DNA of 7,246 nucleotides. It comes from Methanoregula sp. (GTDB lineage: Archaea > Halobacteriota > Methanomicrobia > Methanomicrobiales > Methanospirillaceae). The translations under genes and the position numbers were made by a program. Location of the stretch: assembly GCF_023227875.1 (NCBI RefSeq), contig NZ_JALOCH010000026.1, positions 1 through 7,246 of the forward strand, in the 5' to 3' direction. Shown here piece by piece: positions 1 through 5,671 of the stretch; the stretch's first letter is position 1; each line of letters opens with the position of its first letter. Under the pieces are notes generated by a model. The model saw only the letters and a list, made by a program, of their open reading frames with translations, had not been told where the DNA came from and did not search any database.

Positions 1-104
1 CTGGCAGACCTCGTTGCACTATTGATCCGGTATACTATCTACGGTTGATCTCATCGCATATATGTTAAAGCATTTGATAAAAGGAACTAACATGCAGGAG
101 CGGT
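1..104. other. Non-coding left edge, downstream of mobA
   Basis: No gene is supported here. The stretch lies after the mobA stop codon and is more AT-rich than the operon. It has a short TATA-like string (catatatg near 57-64) and a four-T run on the minus strand about 25 nt after the mobA stop, which is too weak to call a terminator. A 20-codon plus-strand frame starting at 92 encodes several cysteines but runs into the mobA coding end and is not supported. Confidence 0.5.
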
Positions 105-728
105 TTACCGGGAATTGTCCGGTGTATCCGTGCACGGGGTGTGCCGGCCGTTGATCCGCTCGAGGTCTTCGAGCTTGTTGATGTTGGTGAAGGACCGGAG
201 CCCGGGGTCGTATGCCCTGAGTTCATTAACCGGGACATACCGGGTGTTGATCGAACGGATCATCGGGCGCAGTGAATAGGACTCGTGGTTTTTTAGGTAT
301 TCCAGCAGGACCTCGCGCCGGTATACTGCGTGGAGGGGTTCGAGCATGTCCTGGTTCCAGCTCGGGATCGCTGCATCGGAATCGCCGATCGTGTCGAAGA
401 GGTACGAGATGACTCCTGCGTCGAGGCAGGGCATGTCGCACGCGGATACGAAGAGCAGGTCGCCCTTTGCCGCAAGGGCCCCGGCATGGAGCCCGCCGAT
501 GGGGCCGATCCCCTGGCGGATATCGGTGATGCACCGCACCCCTTCAATGTGGTCAAAGCGGCGGCACTGTTCCGGGTCCCGGGCCACGAGGATGATCTCG
601 TCCACGACCTGCCGGAGCGTATCCACGAGACGTTCGATGAACGTCTTTCCCTGGTAGATGAAAAAATATTTTTCTTTGCCATTGGCACGCCGTGCTTCAC
701 CCCCTACCAGAACCACTGCGGACCTCAT
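105..728 (-). CDS. mobA: MobA-like molybdenum cofactor guanylyltransferase
   Basis: A 207-residue nucleotidyltransferase of the MobA family, which transfers GMP from GTP to molybdopterin to make the guanine dinucleotide cofactor in the cytoplasm. Seen in the sequence: the N-terminal GG-x-x-R loop (LVGGEARRANGKEK, residues 7-20), GPIGGLHAG (75-83), the metal-binding DMP (98-100) preceded by SAC, and a C-terminal FTNINKLEDLE (180-190) like the N-x-N-x-x-E-D-L end of the family. The length fits. The ATG at 728 was chosen over the longer frame reaching 899 because family homology begins there and a GGGTGA Shine-Dalgarno site (733-738 on the plus strand) sits 4 nt upstream. It follows ogt by 23 nt, so it is probably co-transcribed. 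In methanogens the cofactor would serve formylmethanofuran and formate dehydrogenases (inference). A related nucleotidyltransferase such as a CTP-type enzyme is less likely. Confidence 0.87.
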   Translation of the reverse strand: MRSAVVLVGGEARRANGKEKYFFIYQGKTFIERLVDTLRQVVDEIILVARDPEQCRRFDHIEGVRCITDIRQGIGPIGGLHAGALAAKGDLLFVSACDMPCLDAGVISYLFDTIGDSDAAIPSWNQDMLEPLHAVYRREVLLEYLKNHESYSLRPMIRSINTRYVPVNELRAYDPGLRSFTNINKLEDLERINGRHTPCTDTPDNSR

Positions 729-751
729 GCCTTCACCCCTGCTCCCCGGAA

Positions 752-1237
752 TTATTGGATCTCCTGTATGTAGTAGTTTACGCGAGGGGAGATCCTGCCC
801 TTCCGCACACCTTTCCTCTCCATGTCCAGGAGTAGTTGCTTGATCTCGATTGCCGGTGAAAATCCCCCGATCCCGCCTGCTGCCACGACCCGGTGGCACG
901 GGATGACGAGCGGCGTTGCGTTGCGGGCCATTGCCTGCCCGACCACGCGGGGTGATGTACTGACCTGCCGGGCGATTTCACCATACGTTGCGGTCTTCCC
1001 GTACGGGATCTCCTGTACGGCCCGGTAAATCCGGCTATAGGGTGTATCATCGTGGATCGCGACACTCGCAAACGACCGGAGGTTGACTGCCCGTCCTGCG
1101 CAGAACTGCCGGACCGGCGTGGGGACATCGCCGTCGATCCCGGTGGTCGCGAAACGGACCCGGTGGATGGTGTTCCCGCTCCAGTACACATGGACATGCC
1201 AGAGCCCGAGCCGGCACGAGCCGCTCAGGATCTCCAT
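752..1237 (-). CDS. ogt: Methylated-DNA--protein-cysteine methyltransferase (O6-alkylguanine-DNA alkyltransferase)
   Basis: A 161-residue suicide DNA repair protein that moves the alkyl group from O6-alkylguanine onto its own cysteine. The C-terminal DNA-binding domain is unmistakable: IPYGKTATYGEIA (77-89), RVVGQAMARN (97-106, where R97 matches the position of the nucleotide-flipping arginine finger of human AGT) and the active-site PCHRVV with Cys114, followed by GGIGGFSPAIEIKQLLL (121-137), the alkylguanine pocket and closing helix. The usual second Gly after the pocket serine is Pro-Ala here, a modest variation. The N-terminal domain (about 1-65) is weakly conserved, as is normal. The ATG at 1237 is preferred because a GGGAGGTG Shine-Dalgarno site lies 8 nt upstream and the start overlaps the helicase end by 13 nt; the longer frame to 1573 is only a shadow of helicase codons. 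Confidence 0.94.
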   Translation of the reverse strand: MEILSGSCRLGLWHVHVYWSGNTIHRVRFATTGIDGDVPTPVRQFCAGRAVNLRSFASVAIHDDTPYSRIYRAVQEIPYGKTATYGEIARQVSTSPRVVGQAMARNATPLVIPCHRVVAAGGIGGFSPAIEIKQLLLDMERKGVRKGRISPRVNYYIQEIQ

Positions 1238-3234
1238 GGGGCCAGCACCTCCCGGAACTGTTCGCAGTTGCATGCGATCATCTCGGCCTGCATCCACGGT
1301 GGCAGGGCATCGCGTACTCTCTTCTCCAGGAAGCGCTTCTCGCCCAGGACGAGGACGCCCCGGTCCTCGGGTGTCCGCAGCACGCGCCCGAGTGCCTGCA
1401 GGGAGCGGTTCACCGCGGGGAGCGTGTAGCAGAGGAACTCGCCCTCGGTCCCGAACTTGTGCCGGTAATACTCGATCATCATCTTCCGCACGCGGTTGAA
1501 CGGGGCAAGCGGCAGGCCGATTACCATTGCGCCGGCAAGCATATCGCCCCGGTAGTCGAGCCCCTCGCTCCACTTCCCGCCCGAGACCGCGAACATGACG
1601 CCCGATTCGCGCCGGGAGGGCAGGGAGAGGAACTCCGAGAGGGCGGCGTTCGCGTTCGCCGTGTCCCGGGGTTCGATAAAGATCTTCTTTCCCCGGATAT
1701 CCCGGGTGGTGAGTTCCGCGTAGGACTCGAGGATCTGGTAACTGGGGAAGTAGATCGCACGGTTGCCTTTGAGGGAGCAGAACGACCGGATGTATCCCGC
1801 GATCCGGTTCGTGTTGTCCCTGTTCTGCCGCATCGAGTACGCGGTGGTGATGTCGTTGGCGCAGGCGATGAGCCGGTTCTCCTTCGGGAACGCATTGGGC
1901 AGGGAGAGGGTGGTGACATTCCCGTTCCCGAAATAATATTTCCGGAAACTCTCAACCGGCGAGAGCGTGCCCGAGATCAGGATGGTGCAGGCATGCGAGC
2001 CGCAGACTTCCGAGAGCGAAGCGGCCGGGTCGATGCTGCGGACTTCGAGCGTGATCCCCGACTCGTCCCTGCGGTACACGGTCAGGAACGCGGGATCGGT
2101 GGCGGAGTTGGAGAGCCGGAGCAGGAACTCCGTCAGCCGCTCGATTGCGGTCTCGCGGAACTCGCCCGACTTCTGGTTTTTCTCATGGATCGTTTCGGAG
2201 AGCCCCATGAGGTCGTCAACGATCTCGTCCATGTCCTTGTAGAGCGATTCGCGGATGATCATCCGGTCGAAGATCGCGGGGTCGAACCAGTCTTCTGCTT
2301 CCGCAGAATTGGCAAGGCCCCGGATGAACTCCGTGAGCCGGGGCAGCACGTGCCGGACCGCCTCCGCCCCCTTGTGGCGCCGTGCCATGCCGGAGAGTTC
2401 CCTTGATGCCTGTTCGAGGTCGCGTTCCTCCATCGTGACGCTCTCGATGCCGGTGATCACGTCCCCGCAGTTGTGCGCCTCGTCGATTAAGAGGAGCACG
2501 TCCTGCGGCTCGACGCCGAGGTTCGCGTAGAGCTGGTCGCGGATGTCGCGGTTGAAGAGGTGGTGGTAGTTGAGGATCACGACGTCCGTAGTCCTTGCGG
2601 CCTGCATCATCAGTTCATACGGGCAGATCTCGCCGCAGAACTCCGTGAGCTCGCGGGGCGGGACCGGGTTTGCGATAACACGATCTGCTTTGTTCCGTAA
2701 GGCGGTAGAGGGCACCATCTTGACCCCCATGCTCTCGGCCGGCACAAACATCCTGCTCGCGATATAGTACGGGCAGAGGAGGGGGTGCTCCCGGTCCATC
2801 CGCCGGATCTGCTGGATGATGAACGGGTCTTTTGATGGGGTCAGCGCTCCCTTGTCGGCCCGGTCCCGCATCAGCGAGTTCGAGAAGGCCTTGACCCCCT
2901 CGCACCGCCGGTAGATGTCCCCTTCGCCGCCGAGAGGGCACATGCTGCCCTTGCCTACCAGGTACACGGTCTTGATCTGCGGGGCCTTCTTCCTGACAAG
3001 TTCGAGTTCGCGGATGAAGGTCGTGAGCTGGCTCACGGTCCGGACGGCAATGACGATCTTCCGCTTCTTCCGCTCGGCAAGGAGCGAGGCAACAACGCTC
3101 GACTTCCCGGAGCCGGTCGGGGCATCGATCATCGCGATCCCGCCCGTGCGTGCCACCTCCGCTGCGACCTCGAGCATGTGGCGCTGGCCGGGGCGGTACT
3201 CGCTGTACGGGAAGTAGGTGTCGATGCTGTCCAT
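1225..3234 (-). CDS. XPD/Rad3-family (DEAD_2) ATP-dependent DNA helicase
   Basis: A 669-residue superfamily 2 helicase of the XPD/Rad3/DinG group, which unwinds DNA 5' to 3' using ATP in repair. Motifs in order: a Q-motif-like FPYSEYRPGQ (8-17), Walker A APTGSGKS (38-45), motif II DEAH (251-254), ISGTLSP (420-426), motif V GGKWSEGLDYRGD (552-564) and motif VI QALGRVLRTPEDRG (613-626). Between Walker A and DEAH are five cysteines (99, 111, 154, 200, 204), two followed by Pro-Tyr, consistent with the Fe-S cluster domain of this family; which four are ligands cannot be told from sequence alone. The ATG at 3234 is chosen because the family's Q-motif begins a few residues later; the longer frame to 3396 would run through the divergent promoter. 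It heads an operon with ogt and mobA. It could be a DinG-like paralogue rather than the true XPD orthologue. Confidence 0.9.
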   Translation of the reverse strand: MDSIDTYFPYSEYRPGQRHMLEVAAEVARTGGIAMIDAPTGSGKSSVVASLLAERKKRKIVIAVRTVSQLTTFIRELELVRKKAPQIKTVYLVGKGSMCPLGGEGDIYRRCEGVKAFSNSLMRDRADKGALTPSKDPFIIQQIRRMDREHPLLCPYYIASRMFVPAESMGVKMVPSTALRNKADRVIANPVPPRELTEFCGEICPYELMMQAARTTDVVILNYHHLFNRDIRDQLYANLGVEPQDVLLLIDEAHNCGDVITGIESVTMEERDLEQASRELSGMARRHKGAEAVRHVLPRLTEFIRGLANSAEAEDWFDPAIFDRMIIRESLYKDMDEIVDDLMGLSETIHEKNQKSGEFRETAIERLTEFLLRLSNSATDPAFLTVYRRDESGITLEVRSIDPAASLSEVCGSHACTILISGTLSPVESFRKYYFGNGNVTTLSLPNAFPKENRLIACANDITTAYSMRQNRDNTNRIAGYIRSFCSLKGNRAIYFPSYQILESYAELTTRDIRGKKIFIEPRDTANANAALSEFLSLPSRRESGVMFAVSGGKWSEGLDYRGDMLAGAMVIGLPLAPFNRVRKMMIEYYRHKFGTEGEFLCYTLPAVNRSLQALGRVLRTPEDRGVLVLGEKRFLEKRVRDALPPWMQAEMIACNCEQFREVLAPWRS
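1246..1253 (-). promoter_or_regulatory. Shine-Dalgarno site for ogt inside the helicase gene
   Basis: On the minus strand the bases read GGGAGGTG, a near-perfect match to the archaeal 16S 3' tail, 8 nt before the ogt ATG. It lies within the last codons of the helicase gene, so ogt translation probably initiates independently, or by re-initiation, on the helicase mRNA. It decides the ogt start. Confidence 0.75.
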
Positions 3235-3260
3235 TTCTCTTGTTATGTTGGCGGCTGAAG

Positions 3261-3268
3261 GTTTTATG
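3261..3268 (-). promoter_or_regulatory. Possible TATA box of the helicase-ogt-mobA operon
   Basis: The minus strand reads cataaaac here, centred about 31 nt before the helicase ATG. With archaeal spacing (TATA centre near -26) transcription would start about 5 nt upstream of the ATG, giving an almost leaderless mRNA, which fits the lack of a good Shine-Dalgarno site before that ATG. The match is weak and the preceding bases are not purine-rich, so this is tentative. Confidence 0.4.
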
Positions 3269-3303
3269 GGTGTGGGAACGTGAGGTGAAAGTAAAGAGCG
3301 TCG

Positions 3304-3316
3304 AAAAAAGTATAAC
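3304..3316 (+). promoter_or_regulatory. BRE/TATA promoter of vapB1-vapC1
   Basis: The plus strand reads aaaaaagtataac, an A-rich BRE-like string followed by a TATA element at 3311-3315. The TATA centre is about 27 nt before the vapB1 ATG at 3340, so the transcript would start at or next to the start codon (leaderless). No Shine-Dalgarno site is present before the ATG, in agreement. Confidence 0.6.
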
Positions 3317-3328
3317 TGTGTATACACA
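3317..3328. promoter_or_regulatory. 12-bp perfect palindrome, candidate VapBC1 operator
   Basis: TGTGTATACACA is a perfect palindrome directly downstream of the TATA element and 11 bp before the vapB1 ATG. VapB/VapC complexes typically repress their own promoter by binding palindromes that overlap it. A complex bound here would cover the space between TATA and the transcription start. The role is inferred from position and symmetry. Confidence 0.55.
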
Positions 3329-3339
3329 ATAAATCTATC

Positions 3340-3573
3340 ATGGTGACCAAGACCATCAACATCAAGGAATCTGCGTATCACGCGCTCAAGGCACACAAAC
3401 GGGCCGGGGAGAGTTATTCCGATGTGATTCTCCGTGTCACCGGAGGCGAGGAGAAAAGTGTCTGCGATTTTTTGCAGACTGTCGATCCCGGGGTACGCAG
3501 TGAGATTGCAGAATCCGTGAAGACCGCAAAGACTGAACTCGCTCGCATCAAGCCCCGGAAGGTATCACTTTGA
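3340..3573 (+). CDS. vapB: VapB-type antitoxin (DUF217/COG1753-like)
   Basis: A 77-residue small protein with the start typical of archaeal VapB: MVTKTINIKESAYHALKAHK, then GESYSDVILRV (23-33), the predicted DNA-binding N-terminal part. The C-terminal half (about 40-77) is charged and should wrap around and block the VapC1 active site. Its TGA stop overlaps the TTG start of vapC1 (TTGA), which is the standard antitoxin-first arrangement. It is divergent from the helicase operon and has its own TATA box and palindrome. It would act in the cytoplasm both as an inhibitor of the toxin and as the autorepressor of the pair (family knowledge). Confidence 0.85.
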   Translation: MVTKTINIKESAYHALKAHKRAGESYSDVILRVTGGEEKSVCDFLQTVDPGVRSEIAESVKTAKTELARIKPRKVSL

Positions 3574-3947
3574 CTATCGTGGATACCTGTTTTCTCATCG
3601 ATCTCATGAAGGGAGATCCGGATGCAGAAACAGTGACACAATTACACGACCCCCTCAAGACAACTTCCATCAGCAGCGCTGAATTTCTCTATGGTGCGAA
3701 GAAGAGCGGTAAAAAGAAAGTCTATGACGTTTCGGAAAAATTCCTGCATTTTTTTCCGGTTCTTCCATTCGATGCGGAATCTGCAGTCATCTATGCTGAT
3801 ATTGCATCAGCCCTCCCCGGAAGTGGCCGGCATATCTCCACATTCGATGAGCTGATCGCGGCAATTGCGCTCCGCCATGATGAACCCCTGGTTACTCGTG
3901 ACCGGCATTTTTCAATAATCGAAGGGCTTGATATTGTCTCATATTGA
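3570..3947 (+). CDS. vapC: VapC-type PIN-domain ribonuclease toxin
   Basis: A 125-residue PIN-domain protein, expected to be a Mg2+-dependent RNase that cleaves a specific RNA (often tRNA or rRNA in studied VapCs) unless bound by VapB. The acidic residues of the fold are in place: D5 in TIVDTCFLID, E38 in SSAEFLYGA, D93 in TFDELIAAIAL and D111 in VTRDRHF. The start is TTG, overlapping the vapB1 stop by 4 nt; there is no better ATG, and the PIN fold begins at once. The weak start codon and coupling to vapB1 should keep toxin below antitoxin. The natural target is not visible from sequence. Confidence 0.88.
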   Translation: MTIVDTCFLIDLMKGDPDAETVTQLHDPLKTTSISSAEFLYGAKKSGKKKVYDVSEKFLHFFPVLPFDAESAVIYADIASALPGSGRHISTFDELIAAIALRHDEPLVTRDRHFSIIEGLDIVSY

Positions 3948-3970
3948 ACCCCTGTTCTGGAATCCACAGG

Positions 3971-3984
3971 TTATTTTTACTTTT
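3971..3984 (+). terminator. T-rich terminator of vapB1-vapC1
   Basis: The plus strand reads ttatttttactttt 24 nt after the vapC1 stop. Archaeal transcription commonly ends at such U-rich tracts without need of a hairpin. A small inverted repeat (CGGGA, 3985-3989, and TCCCG, 3992-3996) follows directly. The rest of 3948-4171 shows no supportable gene. Confidence 0.5.
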
Positions 3985-4171
3985 CGGGAAATCCCGGTTT
4001 GTCTGACCTGTGCAATTTATTTGAAAGATTCTGTGCGACTCCCGTCCGTACCCCCCGTGGCGAAGGGCTGATAGATCTTCCCCGGCCAGCCCCTCCTGTC
4101 AGGAATCACGCCCCTCCCCGGAAATATCAGGAAAATAGGAAAATTTTACCAGAACAAAAGAGAATAATTAA

Positions 4172-4309
4172 TTACATTCTCACTCTGCCGGACTTGCGCA
4201 TCTTTTTTGTGAGAATCTGCAAATCGTTCAGTACTTTTGAGTCATGAAGTGCGTCCGCGTACTTCAGTATGGTACGGCTTTTTGTCTTCATGTATGATTC
4301 ACCATTCAT
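4172..4309 (-). pseudogene. Remnant of a vapB antitoxin gene (C-terminal part)
   Basis: A 45-codon frame whose last ~30 residues match the end of VapB2: KYADALHDSKVLNDLQILTKKMR here against EYAGALRDSTVLDDLHMFTKKMR, followed by KSGRVRM against SSGRARI. The nucleotide match over about 80 bp is roughly 75 percent, so this is an older paralogue, not a recent copy. It starts MNGESYMKTKSRTI; GESY is also found in VapB1 (GESYSDVILR), so the remnant seems to have lost the N-terminal DNA-binding half and a few codons after GESY. Its ATG overlaps the stop of the PIN remnant (ATGA). The frame is intact to its TAA stop, so a short peptide able to bind a toxin is possible but unproven. No matching vapC follows. 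Confidence 0.72.
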
Positions 4310-4462
4310 CCGGGATACCCGGTTACCTCAACGCCCATATCGGAAAAATGCGGATCGTTTGTGACAACCGATGCGTTGACGGATAACGCGGACGCAGCAA
4401 TGATCGCATCCGCAACGGAAATTCCCGGACGCTTTATGGTGCCGGCATTAATCGCGATCTCC
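4306..4462 (-). pseudogene. 3' fragment of a PIN-domain toxin gene (copy of PIN3)
   Basis: The frame encodes the last 50 residues of PIN3 almost unchanged (EIAINAGTIKRPGISVADAI onwards), including two catalytic acidic positions (VADAIIAA and TNDPHF), with one residue difference (Gly to Asn in SALSVNASVV) and one extra Gly before the stop. An in-frame TAA lies just upstream of the homology, and there is no N-terminal half, so this is a fragment and not a gene. Its stop TGA overlaps the ATG of the vapB remnant. It equals the far copy of the 150-bp direct repeat that brackets vapB2-vapC2. Confidence 0.88.
4313..4462. repeat. 150-bp direct repeat, distal copy
   Basis: Matches 5274-5423 in the same orientation at a constant offset of 961 bp, 143 of 150 bases identical. 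The seven mismatches all lie between 4372 and 4387; the flanks of 59 and 75 bp are identical. Homology stops sharply at both ends. Length and identity are in a range that could support homologous recombination. Confidence 0.95.
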
Positions 4463-4482
4463 CGGGGTTAACGTGATAATAA

Positions 4483-4875
4483 TTATCGCTGGTAATTTCT
4501 TATCTCAATTCCCGCATACTTTGCAATCTTGTTAAAATCCGTATCTGCGGTAATTATTGTTCCTGCATGATGAGCAAGCGCTATGCCGGTAATCAGGATA
4601 TCAAATGCATTCACCCGGTTCCCCTCTTTTGCCATACGGGCTCCGATACCACTTGCAATATCCGCAGCCATAAGATCGAAATCAAGGATCTCAACATCGG
4701 AAAAAAAGTGCCGGAAAAATTTCTCCTCTCTTGGCGATTTCATTCGCTGGATCCCTGCCATGATCTCGTAGTAGGATATCGTTGTCACGGCAGCCTTCTC
4801 ACCCTGCGGTATGAGACTGGAAAGGTTCTCGTTCCGGAAGTAATCGATTAAAAACGAAGTGTCAAGGACGATCAA
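4483..4875 (-). CDS. vapC: VapC-type PIN-domain ribonuclease toxin
   Basis: A 130-residue PIN-domain toxin. Acidic residues: D5 in MIVLDTSFLIDYF, E37 in SYYEIMAGI, D92 in NAFDILITGIAL and D111/D113 in TADTDFNKIA. It begins at a TTG codon (4875) that overlaps the vapB2 stop in a TTGA quartet, just as in the first module. It is expected to be an RNA endonuclease held inactive by VapB2; the target cannot be inferred. It lies between the two 150-bp repeats, ending 20 bp from the distal copy. It resembles VapC1 in layout (VNAFDILI against STFDELIA) but is clearly a separate protein. Confidence 0.9.
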   Translation of the reverse strand: MIVLDTSFLIDYFRNENLSSLIPQGEKAAVTTISYYEIMAGIQRMKSPREEKFFRHFFSDVEILDFDLMAADIASGIGARMAKEGNRVNAFDILITGIALAHHAGTIITADTDFNKIAKYAGIEIRNYQR

Positions 4876-5084
4876 ATTCTCGCCCGTCCTGAACTGCGCA
4901 TCTTTTTTGTGAACATATGGAGATCGTCCAGTACCGTTGAGTCGCGGAGCGCCCCGGCATACTCCCGGATGTCGCGGTTCTTCCTGTTGATAAGGCGGTC
5001 AATGACATCGGAAAAACTGTCACCGCCTTCCTTGAGGACGAGAAGCGAATGATATGTTTCATCGCGGAGGGTGATGGTCTTCAT
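4872..5084 (-). CDS. vapB: VapB-type antitoxin (DUF217/COG1753-like)
   Basis: The partner antitoxin of VapC2: MKTITLRDETYHSLLVLK, then GGDSFSDVIDRLI, the same N-terminal pattern as VapB1, and a basic C-terminal tail ending TKKMRSSGRARI. I place the start at the ATG at 5084 (70 residues) because family members begin at this point and the TATA box centred near 5116 predicts transcription starting near 5089, between the two possible ATGs. An alternative ATG at 5096 would add four residues (MHEA) and would then lie upstream of the predicted transcript start. The stop overlaps the vapC2 start. The C-terminal half is related to the vapB remnant at 4172-4309. Confidence 0.85.
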   Translation of the reverse strand: MKTITLRDETYHSLLVLKEGGDSFSDVIDRLINRKNRDIREYAGALRDSTVLDDLHMFTKKMRSSGRARI

Positions 5085-5110
5085 TGCTTCATGCATTATA
5101 ACACGATGCT

Positions 5111-5121
5111 ATTTATATTTT
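5111..5121 (-). promoter_or_regulatory. TATA box of vapB2-vapC2
   Basis: The minus strand reads aaaatataaat, a very good archaeal TATA element, about 32 nt before the ATG at 5084. No Shine-Dalgarno site is seen, so a short or absent leader is likely. The promoter lies inside the segment bounded by the 150-bp repeats, so the module carries its own promoter. The rest of 5097-5269 shows no gene. Confidence 0.6.
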
Positions 5122-5269
5122 ATTTGCGGCAGCGTCGGACCGGATGATCCTGTTTTCCCCAAAAGGCCCCACGGTTTTGAGAATTCTTAAAAAAGCCGGT
5201 GTCAGATGGGGGTATATGAGAACGCAGTTGTCATGAACATCGATCAAAGGTATGGTCATGTACAGATTA

Positions 5270-5671
5270 TCACGGATACCCGGTTACCTCAACGCCCATA
5301 TCGGAAAAATGCGGATCGTTTGTGACAACCGAGGCTCCGACCGACAAAGCGGACGCAGCAATGATCGCATCCGCAACGGAAATTCCCGGACGCTTTATGG
5401 TGCCGGCATTAATCGCGATCTCCGAAGTCAGCGGGATGAGGTTCAGTTTCGAGCCCTGGACCTGCATGACCCGGAGCCGGGCGGTTGCTGCATCTGTTTT
5501 CCTTGTGTAAATGTATACAAGCTCGGTCAGCGTGATCGTTGCAACGAATCCTTCTGCCTCTCCATCCTGGATGGCCTCAAAATATTTTTTAATGGTATCC
5601 GATCCTTCTTCGCGGTTAAAAAATGCGAGAAACGCGTGGGTGTCAAAGAGCAATCTTGTCTTCGAGCTCAT
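5270..5671 (-). CDS. PIN-domain toxin (VapC-like) paired with an AbrB-type antitoxin
   Basis: A 133-residue PIN-domain protein, called PIN3 here. Counted from the alternative first Met at 5674, the acidic residues are D11 (LLFDTHAFLAF), E51 (LTELVYIYT), D102 (VADAIIAA) and D120 (TNDPHFSDMG), all as expected for an active RNase. Its start lies inside the AbrB-family gene: 29 nt of overlap from the ATG at 5671, 32 nt from the one at 5674. The two are therefore translationally linked as antitoxin then toxin. Its last 50 codons are repeated at 4313-4462. It differs from VapC1 and VapC2 in sequence and in antitoxin class, so it belongs to a different PIN subgroup. Confidence 0.88.
   Translation of the reverse strand: MSSKTRLLFDTHAFLAFFNREEGSDTIKKYFEAIQDGEAEGFVATITLTELVYIYTRKTDAATARLRVMQVQGSKLNLIPLTSEIAINAGTIKRPGISVADAIIAASALSVGASVVTNDPHFSDMGVEVTGYP
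5274..5423. repeat. 150-bp direct repeat, proximal copy (3' end of PIN3)
   Basis: This copy is the natural 3' end of the intact PIN3 gene (its last ~50 codons bar the stop). See the distal copy at 4313-4462. Between the two copies lie only vapB2, vapC2 and their promoter. Confidence 0.95.

Noticed and set aside
92..154. 20-residue cysteine-rich plus-strand peptide
   Set aside because: It overlaps the mobA coding end, is very short and has no supporting signal beyond an ATG.
729..899. N-terminal extension of mobA
   Set aside because: The extra 57 residues overlap ogt in another frame, lack MobA homology, and the ATG at 728 has a good Shine-Dalgarno site.
1238..1573. N-terminal extension of ogt
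   Set aside because: The extra 112 residues are helicase codons read in another frame; the ATG at 1237 has a strong ribosome site.
1459..2406. 315-codon plus-strand frame
   Set aside because: It lies opposite the helicase gene, has the Arg/Gly/Val/Glu-rich composition of an antisense shadow, and lacks any motif.
3999..4247. 82-codon plus-strand frame between vapC1 and the vapB remnant
   Set aside because: It starts at a TTG without a ribosome site and runs antisense through the vapB remnant; no domain is recognisable.
4313..5423. CRISPR array or insertion sequence
   Set aside because: The only long repeats are two 150-bp copies made of coding sequence; there are no short regularly spaced repeats, no transposase and no terminal inverted repeats.
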